Positions 24,471 through 38,400 of a stretch of 64,000 nt of DNA are shown in pieces (the stretch's first letter is position 1; every line of letters begins with the position of its first letter). Under the pieces are notes generated by a model. The model worked only from the letters and a program-made list of their open reading frames with translations. It made no database searches and was not told where the DNA came from. Made by a program: the position numbers and the translations under genes. Origin of the DNA: Daucus carota subsp. sativus (taxonomy: Eukaryota; Streptophyta; Magnoliopsida; Apiales; Apiaceae); assembly GCF_001625215.2 (NCBI RefSeq), contig NC_030383.2, positions 7,824,779 to 7,888,778 of the forward strand, written 5' to 3'.

Positions 24471-25184
24471 GTGCGATCTTTCCAATACATAAAACTTCAT
24501 GATTATGGTTATGTGATTATTTATGAATTCACAGTATATATTATAATATGTGGCTCATAATTTTCATGATTAAGTATAATGATGTGGTGTGCTTGAATCT
24601 ATTAGTGTATGTGTTTTGTATCCTATTTTGTCATTTCTTGATCTATTTTGCCTGATTCGGAGGAGATTGGGTATATGTAATCATTTTTATATCACATGAT
24701 TAGTTACATTTTTGAGTTTTGGATTCGCATTTTCGATTTTTAGTTTTCGCTAGTGTACATGATAAATGTTTGCGTTTTTCCGGTTCTTGCACGGTGACGG
24801 TGGAGGTGGTGTAATGGCGCTTAATTAGCGCGTGCTTTGATATTAGATTATTCTGATTGACTTATTTTATTGCATGATTTTAGTTTAGATTTGAAAATTT
24901 GGAATTTATTTGATTTTTTTAATAGTAGTTAATGTAGGTCTTAATTTAGTTTTTGCGAATGGCTAGTTGACTCTTTTAATTTATTTGGTTTTAAAATTTG
25001 AATTTTCTCTTCATACTTTAATTTGAACTTTTATGTAGTAATTAGAAGATTAATTAAAAGATTCAAATTTTGAATCTTATAAATGAATGCATTTAAATCT
25101 ATTTGTACCATTTATGGGTTATTTGAATTTTGAATCTTGTAAATGAATGCATTTAAATCTATATACCATTTTGGTGGCCGAGTG

Positions 25185-25445
25185 TGACGATGGCGACGGT
25201 AGTTCCGGGATCAGCATGCGATCCGGTTTCAAAAAGGAAGGCGCTTCACTGTGCCTTAATGAAGGCGTTAATTGTGCCTCTTAATTGAGGGCGTAATTTG
25301 TGCTCCATAATTGATGGAGTTAATTGTGCCTTATTTGAGGTGTTAATTGGCCTTAATTGAGGACGTTAATTGTGTCTTAATTAAGGGCGTTAATATTTTA
25401 TTAATTGTACCTTAATTAAGAGCTTAATTGTCTCAATTATGAGTT
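25185..25445 (+). repeat. Degenerate TTAATTGTGCCTTAATTGAGG minisatellite
   Basis: About eight imperfect ~28-bp units built on GTTAATTGTGCC and TTAATTGAGGGCG lie in a row within Helitron copy 2. Confidence 0.75.
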
Positions 25446-25869
25446 ATCATAATTGTGGGAATTTTTTGATCAGCTCATGCAATATACACGTGATTTTAAT
25501 ATTAATTAACTATTGGATATATTATCTTTTATTTTTATAATATATATAATGTGTTATATATGTCGACTTATATTATTCTTGTTTTCTATCTTTTATTCTC
25601 AGGATTCTTGGAAGAAGACGGGTTTTTCTTTTCGGACATTAAAGTTTTATTGTCTAAATTTCCCCGGTCATCTTGCATGTCCGACGGTTAGATAATAAGC
25701 TTTCTTGAATGAAAGAATTATCACGGTGAACTGCTGATTCATATTGTTGAGATTTATTCTCATTTTCAAAAAAAAAAAAAAAAAAATAGTTAATTTATTG
25801 ATATCATCCATCAATATCATGTCAAGACTATATTCTTTTCCCATGTTTGGATTTGTCGACTCCCACGTA

Positions 25870-26145
25870 GTGGTCTATAACTATCTTTGCTTGCAACCCT
25901 GTTATTTTCTTAATACTGTATGAACAGCCTTTACTTATCGTTGCAGAAGAACAGCACCACCGAGTTAGAAATCGTTGCTTGCAACAACCTTTATTTTTTT
26001 AGTAATGTATAAACAGCCTTCGCTTATCGTTGCAGTAGAACACCACCGAGTTAGAAATCGTTGCTTGCAACAACCTTTATTTTTTTATTACTGTATAAAC
26101 AGCCTTAACTTATCATTGCAGAAGAATATCACCACCGAGTTAGAA
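25870..26145 (+). repeat. Three-copy tandem repeat (~90 bp) in Helitron copy 2
   Basis: Units share CTTGCAACAACCTTTATTTT, AACAGCCTT, CTTATCGTTGCAG and ACCACCGAGTTAGAAATCG. The last two are the most alike. They lie just inside the Helitron 5' end, in the antisense direction. Confidence 0.85.
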
Positions 26146-26574
26146 ATCGAGCAAGAGAACTATCACTTCAAAAAGAGGAGGTTGTGTTTAGATGATCCAA
26201 AACCCTACAATCTATAAGGGTATTTATAGGTGCAGAGAGATTTGTGTGCTACTCTTTCCGATAATTAAATAATCTGAAATAAAATCAGATTAAAACTTTC
26301 AAGCTACTATATTCCATAAATAATTTGAAACAAAATCAGATCCTGAAACTTGCTTCTAATATACCCGAAACTAAAAAAGGTAGTTATAATTTTTGATATT
26401 TTTCATCTAAAAATTCCAGAAAATCAGAAAAATAGAACGGAGCGATGTGAGAGGCGCCACTTACACGCCCCTCGCTTCTCCTTTATATAAGTATATTGAT
26501 TTTTCATATATTATCTTAATTTAACTAGTCTTTTGGATTAAAATTATGTTTAAGATATCATCACTCCTTATTTT

Positions 26575-27323
26575 TATTTTTTTTCGACAAAATGCATTCA
26601 TTAAAACTCTCAAATACAATTAGGACAATTCCCCGAACTGATAATACAACCTGATTGGGAAATAAAATGAGCTAAATAACTAATCATTCTATTTTCAAAT
26701 CCCTTAACAAACGGAATATAAATATTCTTAGCAATAAAAATGATTACAAAGGTTTCCCGAATAATCCAGTCGACACCAATCATCTTAAAAATAGTAGCAT
26801 CATAATTGACCTGCGCACATAAAAAACAGGTGATATATAGTCCCGTGTTCATATCGTGTTCATATCCATCAGTAACTCCAACTGAGGCCCGATATACAAA
26901 TGTCCCGATATATTGAACAATCTTTGGTTGTGCAAGGTGAGCTTTTGCGATAATCACTACTGTTTCAAATTCAAAGCTGGTTTCCCAGATTTCCCGATAC
27001 ATCAATTGAATCATTATCAACGGACCAAAATAACAAAATTGAATACACCAAAACATATTAAGACACACCGACCACTCCAAAAGGAGAGACATAAGCCACT
27101 CCAAATGGAGAGACATAAAACACCCGAAAAGATGGATGTAAGGATCAAAAATCTCACCCAAAAGATGAAGATTATTGAAAATTATTGAAAGGAAAAAGAA
27201 GAAAAACAAGTGAGAGGAGAATAAGATCTCTTTATTTAGATCGAGTGTATGAAGATAGAGGCGGAGGATGAGAAGAAAAATGAGAGAAACAGGAGGTCGA
27301 CTCTTATTAGGATTTACTCAAAT
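26575..27323 (-). mobile_element. 5'-truncated L1-type LINE with 17-bp target duplication
   Basis: A 17-bp direct repeat TCATCACTCCTTATTTT flanks the element (26558-26574 and 27324-27340). A poly(A)-type tail is on the minus strand next to the left copy. The minus-strand frame 27209-26610 includes VNYDATIFKMIGVDWIIRE and an RNase H-like C-terminal region. Older internal substitutions and a poor N-terminal frame show it is not functional. Confidence 0.85.
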
Positions 27324-27340
27324 TCATCACTCCTTATTTT

Positions 27341-28084
<744 letters not shown>

Positions 28085-28320
28085 CTCTTTTTGTTTTTTA
28101 ATATTTGACGTTTTAACTTTGAACACGTATCTTTAAGTGCTTTGACCGAGTAGTTTAAATTATTATTTTTCAATTTTTTTTTTCTGAAAAAAAATATAAT
28201 CAAAATTTTAATTCAAAAAAAAAATCAATCAAAAATAATACTAATTTTTACTATCTAGTCAACTCACATAAAAATGTGTGTCAAAAATCAAAACGTCAAA
28301 TATTAAAAAAACGGAAGGAG
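28085..28320. mobile_element. Stowaway-like MITE in the F3H promoter
   Basis: Inverted ends CTCTTTTTGTTTTTTAATAT ... ATATTAAAAAAACGGAAGGAG are bounded by TA at 28083-28084 and 28321-28322. The element ends about 300 bp upstream of the F3H ATG. Confidence 0.8.
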
Positions 28321-28469
28321 TAGTTTTATAGCTCAATCCACAAACTGGGAGAAAGAAAAGGACAATACTTTGAGAGTGAGAGAGTGCAACAAGGGTAAGT
28401 AGTTGAATACTTGAATGGACTGGTGGATGAGCATTGACATGCAACTTCACTAACCCGGACGTTTTCTTT

Positions 28470-28476
28470 TATAAAT
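28470..28476 (+). promoter_or_regulatory. Probable TATA box of F3H
   Basis: TATAAAT lies 149 bp before the ATG at 28625. A second candidate TATTTATA (28584-28591) is only 34 bp before the ATG. Between the upstream MITE and the TATA box lies CACTAACCCGGACG, possibly a MYB-type element; this is inference. Confidence 0.5.
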
Positions 28477-28624
28477 GCTGCCTCGTCCTCAGATGCAACT
28501 TTTTGTACTTGTATCAATCAGTTTCATTATTCATTTAATTAATATCCTCCTACTATTACTACTTCATTTATCTCTCATTTTGCATATTTATACCTTCCAG
28601 CTCAAAACCTCTTTTCATGCATAA

Positions 28625-30315
28625 ATGGCCCCTTCAACTCTAACTGCTCTGGCCCAAGAAAAAACCCTCAATTCCAGATTTATTCGAGACGAAGATGAGC
28701 GTCCTAAGGTTGCCTATAATCAATTTAGCGACGAAATTCCCGTCATTTCTTTAGCTGGTATCGATGATGATGCCAGGAGATCCGAGATATGTCGAAAAAT
28801 AGTGGAGGCTTGTGAAGACTGGGGGATTTTCCAGGTGGTTGATCACGGTGTTGATACCGCCTTGATCGCCGAAATGACTCGTCTTGCTCGTGAATTCTTT
28901 GCTTTGCCTGCCGAGGAGAAACTCCGGTTCGATATGACAGGGGGAAAGAAGGGTGGATTTATCGTTTCTAGTCATCTTCAGGTACATTTAAACATAACGA
29001 AACAAATGTGACGTACATAACCCGTGTTATCGTTGGGATCGGAAAAAATTATCACTTTAAAAAGGTTATCAGGGTTTATGTATTTTATTAATTTAAAAGA
29101 GTCATGTAATCTATTAGGGTTTATATATTTGTATTAATTCAAAGGGGTCATGTAATCTATTATGCATTCGTGATCTGTATGACACTAGTAGTTAATTTAG
29201 ACAAATTTGATGTATAATTAGAAATGGTAAATATGTGCAGGGTGAAGCGGTGCAAGATTGGCGAGAGATAGTGACTTATTTTTCGTACCCGATTAGAGCC
29301 CGGGACTACTCAAGATGGCCTGATAAGCCGGAGGGATGGAGGTCTACCACGGGGGAGTACAGTGAGAAGCTGATGGGTCTAGGGTGCAAGCTACTGGAAG
29401 TTTTGTCAGAGGCCATGGGGCTTGACAAAGAGGCTATTACAAAGGCCTGTGTGGATATGGATCAGAAAGTGGTGGTGAATTACTATCCCAAGTGCCCTCA
29501 ACCTGACTTGACACTGGGACTAAAAAGGCATACGGATCCTGGCACAATTACGCTCTTGCTTCAGGATCAGGTTGGGGGGTTACAGGCCACCAGGGATGGT
29601 GGAAAAACCTGGATCACTGTTCAGCCTGTGGAGGGTGCCTTTGTTGTTAATTTGGGTGATCATGGTCATGTAAGTTCTCTCCCAGTATAATATGCTGGAC
29701 ACTTAAATGTTGTTTAAGTTTATACTATGTATTATGTCAGGTAACCCTTAACCAACATATCATTTTCTGGTCGTTGGATAAATATCGTGGTTAAACAACC
29801 CCGTCCAGCAGTTAAAAAGTACTGGACAGACCTCGTCCAACGCTATTTGATGTTTGTTATAATTTAGGGTACTGGATATTCTTCCAACAACCAGAAAAAG
29901 GGGTCTTGGTTAAGGGGTCCCTGACATATGTATTGTTGGACCAGGATCCTTTGGTTTTATGGTTTTAGAAACTGAATTGGTGAACTATGGTCTTGTGTAG
30001 TATTTGAGCAATGGGAGGTTCAAGAATGCTGACCACCAAGCAGTCGTGAATTCCAACTACAGCAGATTGTCAATTGCAACTTTCCAGAACCCGGCTCCTA
30101 ACGCGACAGTATATCCATTAAAGATTAGGGAGGGAGAGAAGGCCGTTATGGAGGAGCCCATAACATTTGCCGAGATGTACAGGAGGAAGATGTCGAAAGA
30201 TATTGAGGTGGCTAATCTCAAGAAACTGGCTAAAGAGAAACTGTTGCAGGACCAAGAGTGGGACAAGGCCAAGCTGCAGATGAAACCCAAGAGCGCAGAT
30301 GAAATCTTCGCTTGA
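28625..30315 (+). CDS. F3H: Flavanone 3-hydroxylase (naringenin 3-dioxygenase)
   Basis: Three exons, 28625-28981, 29241-29669 and 30001-30315, give 366 residues. F3H is a cytosolic Fe(II)/2-oxoglutarate dioxygenase that turns flavanones such as naringenin into dihydroflavonols, feeding flavonols, anthocyanins and tannins. Iron ligands are His216, Asp218 (KRHTDPGT) and His274 (NADHQAV); the 2-oxoglutarate motif is Arg284-x-Ser286 (SRLSIATF). Two-intron structure and length match the family. Residues that separate F3H from the related Apiaceae FNS I are all in the F3H state: Met104, Ile113, Val114, Ile129, Asp193, Val198, Leu213, Lys214 (parsley numbering +2, from memory). So F3H activity, not flavone synthase, is predicted. 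The start MAPSTLTAL is family-typical. A tandem relative starts at 63746 on the same strand. Confidence 0.96.
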
Positions 30316-32425
30316 TCTTAGTACCATATAATTATACGTTTTCGGGCTTAAGCTTATTTGAATTTGGCTTGATTCAGTCTGTGTTGAATTAATAATGTGT
30401 GTCTGTCCATCTTATCATTTATTTGTATGGCTTGCCTAAATCTGATAAGGGTAAGCCTTGCCTGCTTATGGGTGAATTTAGTGTGTAATGAATAATGAAG
30501 ATTTGATTTAGAGCTCTGAAAACTTAGAAGGGCCATGAGAACACTTGGGTGGTTTGTTTGATCATCATGTGATTTGTAAGTCCTAAGTTTCTCCAGAATA
30601 TAGGAAACACAATTAAATCATGCTTTAGAAGTGATAATATAAGAGGTCATCCTCGATGCTTCTATTCATGCAACCACCTCTTTTGTTCTACATGTAAAAA
30701 GTTACGAGACAATAATAAATAATACAATATTGAATTATTGATGGGGGGAAGAGCAGGGGGGTGTGGTGTGATTTTGTCTAGTTGCAGCAAAGAGATGGAG
30801 TTGCTCGTCTGGCTATTACCCTTGTTATTCGCAACATCGCTAAATGTGTGACCAAATTGCAAGAAATACAGTGATAAATTTAACAAATTATTGAAAATAC
30901 TAATATCATTTACTTTTTCTACGCAGAATATTTTCTAATTGTTGACGCACAAAGTTGTCAATGTATTCAAAGAAAGTATAACAAAAACTATAGTACATTT
31001 TTTTATGACAAATATGACATCATCAATAATTCGACACTCTTTCTGGCCTAATTTTAAAATTAACACAGGACCTCCTAAATAATCGTGAACCTGCATTTAT
31101 ACAAGGTGCCTTGAGAAAAATCCCAAGTATACCGATTTGTACACACCATGTTATCATGAAACAAAAACTATTTGATCTCATACTGTACACAAAATTATTT
31201 TGACAGTCCAGTCTATAAGCCATTCTAAACAAGGATTTATCTCAAGTACCGCTACCTCTACGCAGATACCAAATGCCAATTCAACCATTTATTTTCTAAG
31301 GCATCTGGATACCTGATTATGTGCCCTAAAGAAGTACAGAATACAGTTATTGCTCTTCAATGTATGTAACAACTAACAGGTAAACATCAAGTTCGTTTCA
31401 CTCTTTTAAGGTTTAGAACATTGCTTATACGACCACCTATGGACCACCCATTCGGGCCGAATTCTGAACAAAAAAAATGATAAATGATCATGAGGAGAGG
31501 AGACCCAGGACCATCAATAAGGCCACATGCCAAGGAGAGCTTCCTCCAACGTAACTTGTACCAAGGTACGGACGATATATGCTAGGCCTAGCCTGCAAAA
31601 CCAATACTCTGATTGCAGACAGTGTTCTAGATATAATTGTTTCCATGATCAAAGAGTGTCTTGCAAAATATTAGATATAAATGAATTCTTTAGGAGTCAT
31701 TTTCTGCCCTGGGCTCCTAAGAGTTCTTGTTGAGCCTATAGTTCCAAACAATTTTAACATACGATTAGGCATTTATGTCATTATGTGCGATTAAAAACCA
31801 ACGGTAACCAGGAATTCAGGAAACAAAACCAATGTCCTAATGATCAAGTTTAAACACCTGTAGATTGGTAGCAGATATCGCTTTGACAAGCAATTGAACA
31901 TCTTGATATATTAATAACAGATCAACTCCGAATGATAGTAGTTCGCCTCAAACACAGCCATTCATCGGTATCCCATATTTTCAGAAATCATCAGTATTTG
32001 GCTTAATGCTTACTATCTAATAATGAAATCGGGAAAAATGTGTGCAGTAACATTAAAAACAATTACATAATCAATATTGCTATCAATAGCCCTTTCATTT
32101 GCAGTATTGCAAATACAACTTCTAAATAAACGAGATATTGTTATTGTACAACAGTTGGGGAGGGGAGGCCCTTGGGGAGGGGGGGTTAGATTGTAGTTTA
32201 TTGTTCATAAAGTATCATGAGCTAGCCCTAGAGACATAACAAATTGAATTTGAAAACATACATCTCAACTTGGTATATGTCAATATTGACAACCAAAAAG
32301 TTCCATATTTAACAAGTGATTACCAATCATAAAGAAGCAAATGAACTGTCCCATTAAGACAAATACCGATATAAAAATGAGTCAATTCAAGGACGTCAAG
32401 CTATTTTCCCTGGCCTTGCCATCAG
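30316..32425. other. Spacer between convergent F3H and prolyl oligopeptidase genes
   Basis: 2.1 kb holding the 3' ends of both genes. Open frames here are short and not protein-like. No bounded TE or RNA gene was recognised. Confidence 0.5.
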
Positions 32426-35400
32426 CTAATCAACCCAAGATGCACCCAACATCTTGGCCATGAAGCTATAACTGTCTGCGCTTGACTCAATCTACAGCAA
32501 AAAATTAAAACTGTCACATTCAACACCCAGTACTCTTTAAAACTGATATCCATAAATATATCTGAAATAGATACATACTATCTTTTTTGTGGGACGTCCA
32601 GCTCCATGCCCAGCCTTGATATCAATTCTAGCGACAATTGGGTTGGTCTGAGGGCTTTTGTCCAAGCTTGTGCATAGAACATATTGCAAGGTCTAACACA
32701 CAAAAAACAAAGCAATTAGTAGAGAGGATAGCTTGTGAGGAGTAGATTGGAATGCATATACAGGTTAACATTGTTAGAACTTCATCAAGTTATGCATCAC
32801 TAAGCAATACAATTATTCATTTCTAATACCTATACTAAGCATCAGAGTAGTAAAAATTTGTCATGTTCTATTCATGGGTCCAGGTCCCTGGCAATTGATT
32901 GTTGCAGCAAAACTATCCGCTTTATTTTATAGCGGAAAGACATTTACACTAGGTTTTTTATGTGTCTGCAGGGGGGCCATGTGCCCATCCGCGGTTTACA
33001 TATCCATTCAAGATTTTTCTTCTTCCAGCGATAAAGAACCTCGTATATGTTGTTAACAAGCACTTGTCAGGGACCATCTCCCTTCTATTCATTTGTGACT
33101 GTTGTATCATAGTTCATTCAATCATAGTTATTCTTTTTGTTCAGGGGATACATTATTAATTCGTGAGACTTTCTTCTTGTTTTATTGTGTGGGTGTAGGA
33201 GCTAAGGACGGGTACAATCAACCACCAAGGCTAATAGGTACTGTGTAAGGCTTATAGCTGATTTACATAGAAAGTGTGTTAAGTCCTGGTTGTCATTAGC
33301 AGAAAATAAGCAAGAACCAATAACCAATTCTCCTGTCTAAATATTGTCAGCAACTGCCATCACAAAGAAACTTATTCTTAATTGGCAAACTCACCGCCAA
33401 GAATTTCAATGAGTGCAGTGGCACGACTCGATCATCATGATCAGCTGTCAGGAGCAATGTAGCTGGGTACTGAGAAGCTTGAGCAGGTGATTTTTCCCAT
33501 GGTCTCTTGACATTGTGTAGTGGTGAGTACCTGCAAAAAACAAAAAGAAAAAAGATGACTTCCAAAAAGTGGAAAAGAAATATTAAACTGATCAGGGTAA
33601 AAGAACTAAAAATGTCAATGGGTAGTTCAGTAATAACTATGGAAAACCAAAATCTAGAAGAAAGCTGACAACGTTATGAGAAGTAAAAGGTTAGTTCGTG
33701 TACGGTGCAAGAATATGTTCTATATAAAAGGCAGCTGAAAGGAAAATTTTCACTTAGAATACTCATGCTATTGCAGGGGGCATAATAAACAATGTGAAAG
33801 TGCTGAATCTTACCTATACGCTATACCAGATCCTAGGAAATATATTCCTCAGAAGCTCCAAATCAAGAAAATGGTATTCATCAGAAACAGTGGGTATATC
33901 AAATTTGAACCACGCAGCTTTTAAAAATTGATCAAGAAAAGGTGGCAATACAAAAATGTTGGGTAGTACAAAAAAATAGTGCAAACAAATAACTTAACAA
34001 GAATTGCCTCAGATATGTAATTCCAAATACTTAACATTTTCACCATCCTATAATGACTCAGAAATTTAAATAAATTATTATATGTAGAAAAATATAAAAA
34101 CAATACCACAACATCTGTGATATATATTCATACAGTTACTCACTTGATTAACCAATGGAACTCTTCTTTATTCTCTGAAGAACCATATTCGGAGGTCCAT
34201 GCATGGCCTAATAATTGGAAATGGGAAGAAGAGGGAAAATGTCAAAAGCTGTCATATTAACCTCAAAAGACCATTATATAGACTCACCAATAGTAAATTT
34301 GTGGAATCGGAGCATGTCCATCACACCAACATGAGCAAGAGCACAGCCGTATAGATCAGGTCTCTAAAATCACAAAGTTTAGAACCTCATAATACAATGA
34401 AAATCCAATGAAGCAAGTGAAGCAACAACATGGCACCTGATTGATACAAGCTCCGATAAGAAGTCCACCGTTGCTTCCGCCTTCAATGCACAACTTGCTC
34501 GGCTGGGTATACCCCGTGGATACAAGATACTCGGCAGCAGAAATGAAATCATCAAAGCAAGTTTGTTTAGTTGCAAGGCGACCAGCTTTGTGCCATTCTT
34601 CTCCATACTCCCCGCCACCTCGGATGTTTGCTATACAGTAGATGGCACCTAAATTCCTCATAAGTACAATACGACTAACACTGAACGATGGTTTGATGCT
34701 AATGTTAAATCCACCATATGCATACAGTAAGCATGGATGTGACCCATCAAGAGGAATATCTTTTTTAGCCACTACGAAAATTGGTATACTCACGCCGTCC
34801 TTGCTTGGAACAAAAACCTGAAAAAGAGGAAAATTCTAATCAAAAAAGAGACAGGGATATTGCGAAATCAAGAGAAAGAGACATTAGCTCAGTAATATAT
34901 CCTGGGTGATAAAATAAAGACGCAATTGGTCCAAGTCTAACTAAAAGCTCCCTTACATATTAATTTGTAGCTACATTCTTCTAAGAATGGAGAGAAAAAC
35001 TTCAAGACTGTCGTTTGCAAAAAAATTCTCAAAAACACATGAAGAGACAGAGAGCAAGAATGAAAAACTGAGAATCAAGACATACAGGATAATCCATTAA
35101 ATGATATCCCATATCTGTGCAGCAATTTCTTATGAAATTCACTTAACAATGGCTGTGTATCAGGTGTGCTTGCATAGTGAGTTGGTAAATGTACCAGATA
35201 TATGTTATAATTGGCTGTCTTAGGGAGAGGAGAGCCTCAGCTTGAATGAAGATAGTAATTTCTAAGAAAAATCCAAATATAAACGTTCCATATGACTAAA
35301 CTCAGAAACATTAACAAATAATGTAGTACCAAAAATATCATCTCAAACTACAAAATCCAACAGAGCAAGTCTGCTACCTGATTAACATGAAACTCTGCCC

Positions 35401-38400
35401 GATCAAATCCAGGAACAATTATTTCACGGAATATTTTAAGATCTGGGACACCGCTTTCTAGGTTACACTGATATATTATACCAGGGCTCAGGAAGCTGGT
35501 GAAAGAAATGAAAACTATGTTGTCCTCACGCCGGGCAGAGATATCAACCACGGTGCCTATGTCAATCGGCAACTGATGCAGAAAAGTACCAGTTTTTAAG
35601 TCCCTTAGCTGCAGAACATCTTTCACGTCACTCATATAACTCACAATTATTTGATTTTTGTTAACAGCAATAGCTGATTCAAGCACATTCTCAGCTTCAT
35701 CGACGACATCAGTCCACGTAGTTGGTTCCTTCAAATCTACCCGAACTAACTTGTATCTTGGTGCATCCTTATTAGTCCGGAAGGTGAACAAAGTATCATC
35801 ATTTGCGATGGCTCCATAATATGCATCGAAGTTGTCAACAAGCTTAACAAAGGGAAGAAGATTTTTCCCCTTGTAACCTTCAAGTCCATTAGAAAAAGCA
35901 GAAATATCACAATAGTAAAACTTGTTGACAGGATCAGTACTCTCAAAGGTATAAAGAAGAACATACTGCAGAAGAAATTAGACGTGAGATTAGTTCAAGC
36001 TTCAAAATATTTCGATGAAAGACATAATTTTGCTTTTCATAAACTATATTAACAGATTTGTATATTTAAAACTGGAAGATGATAGTTTGATATCCTTGGG
36101 GAAAGGTATGAAAGACGTAAACTTCTTGCCATGGAGAAAATCAATTATTATGAGTATACAACAATTCTTATATGAGGGGGGTTAAGGTGATTGTATATTT
36201 CAACTACGCCATATGTTCAAGGGAAAGAATGACAAACAGAACCAATAATATGATTTTCTCTTTCAGTTTCAAAATTTCAATGACTTTTAAAACCTTACTG
36301 AGTTTGAACAACAGAGATTGTATATTTCAACTACGCCATATGTTCAAGGGAGAGAAGAATGACAAACAGAACCAATAATATGATTTTCTCTTTCAGTTTC
36401 AAAATTTCAATGACTTTTAAAACGTTACTGAGTTTGAACAATAGAGAGAAAAAGAGAGACCAGATGAAGTAAAATTCGTAACCTTTCCATCATCTGTTAC
36501 TTGGGCTCCAAAATTATGTTTTGGATTGGCAGGATCTTCCCAACATAAGATATCTTCAGACTGATCTGTGCCCAGGAAATGATAGTACAATTGATGATCA
36601 AGATTAGCATTGGTTTCTGTCCCAGCATCTACTTTTTCACCTTCCCTGAAACAAGATCATTGCTTTCATAACAATCAAGTTACAACAGAAGTATGACGAT
36701 ATTGTAAAAGACATTCATTACAAAAGCGAATTTTAAATCTTCGGATTACTTTGGAGCTGGGAAACGACAATAGAAAAAGCCTTTGCTATCATTGGTCCAG
36801 TTTATGTCTGAGAACTTGACCTGTGACAAAGCAAACATATCAATAATAAATTAGTACCAAATCTATGGTCACTGAAATTTCTACTTTTTACAGAACACCC
36901 AATGAAACCACATACCCATGACAAAGTATCGTTGTGAACTTTTTTGTCCTGAATCCCCATTATTTTGATAGTTACCCAGTCACTTCCACTCGAACTGAGA
37001 GCATACGCCAAGTATTTAGCATCCTTGCTTACTGCATATACACTTAATGCTACTGTTCCGTCCTCACTGAGTTCATTCGGATCAAGCAAAACCTCTGGTT
37101 GTCCATCCAGCCTATCCTAAAACACAGTAAAAGAACAGGAGTAAAAAATCAATAAAAGATTTTTAGTTTTGAGAGAAAAATATTGAAAATAATATTAATT
37201 ATTAAGAATCACAAATACTGCTATATAGTCAATTAAACAAAATATTATATAGCACTCAGAATTCAAAATAGATGTTAAGTACCAAATTAAACAGCTAGTT
37301 AGGGTGTATTTCGGGCACGCATGCATAGATAGATGCTAGCATAAAAAAAATTAATGTACCTGCATATAGAGGACTTTTTGAGGTTGAAGACCGGTGTTAT
37401 GGAAATAGAAGAACTTGTCGCCTTCCCTAAATGGAGCATCATACTTGGGATAATCATACAATTCTGTAAGCTTTTTCTGAAGCTTCTCTCTTGTTTCACA
37501 TTGTTTCAACACCGACTCTGTCAGGTCCACCTGCTTCTGGACAAAATCTTTTACCTCTTCTGCATCAGGATCTTCTAGCCTAAACACCAGCAAATCAAAT
37601 CCGTATTCAGCATTTTCTCAACTTTTACAAACATGCATTCTTCTTTCTAACTAAGAAACACATAGAATTTTACTCTCTATTGACCTGACTACAATTGTGG
37701 TCAGCTTAATAAGTAAATTGGACATACAGCAGATAAATGTTTAGTCATGCTACGTTTCAAGAGTGTAACCCTCCAGTTATAAGTAAATCGACCATACAAC
37801 AGCTTAATTTTAATAAAAAATTAAGATTCAATTGTTTAGTCACAATACGGTTAAATGGTGTCACCACTGAATCAAATTCTGTTCCCTAATCGCTGTCAAA
37901 CATAAACTCATACTAGACATAGAACTGGCAACGAACACACATGACCTAGACCTATATCGACTTAACAATTTACCACATTAACGACACAACACGCCTTATC
38001 TAACCCGAAACAGCTCATTTATTAAAATTTTATCACTCTTGAAATCATACATTCATCACTATCACTTTCATCAAATTCCAAAACTACCCGAAATCATCAC
38101 TCCCTACACTTCCCTAAATCCAACTCACACAAAAACAAAATTTAACCTATCGAAAACTATACGAATTAAACTCGATGTCAATCAAATCACTACTCATTCT
38201 GGCGATCAATGAAAATGTGAGGCATATAGATAATGTAAGTAATTCAATTGAACTGAAGAGTAAAAAATAAAGATAAATGGGGTAAAAAAATAAGTTACCA
38301 GCGGTAAGGATCGGGGACGAGGACGCCGTGATAGTCGTCGACAACGGCGTCGTCACGGCGTACAATCGGATACTTGAGGGGCTGAATTAAGGGAGCAGCT

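Larger units (their letters stand above)
23480..26499 (-). mobile_element. Non-autonomous Helitron (copy 2)
   Basis: On the minus strand the element starts TC (26499-26498) with the same AATATACTTATATAAAG and GGCGCCTCTCA region as copy 1. It ends CTAG (23483-23480) before host T, preceded by the GCCGC/GCGGC hairpin. It is 3.0 kb, almost twice copy 1, with no Rep/helicase. It contains a possible captured exon, a minisatellite and a three-copy tandem repeat, listed separately. Confidence 0.85.

Noticed and set aside
29670-29690. F3H frame running on past HGH into VSSLPV
   Set aside because: This is read-through into the intron; the GTAAG donor at 29670 and the YLSNGRF exon at 30001 restore the family sequence.
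30057-30327. Minus-strand open frames over F3H exon 3
   Set aside because: Shadows of the F3H coding strand.
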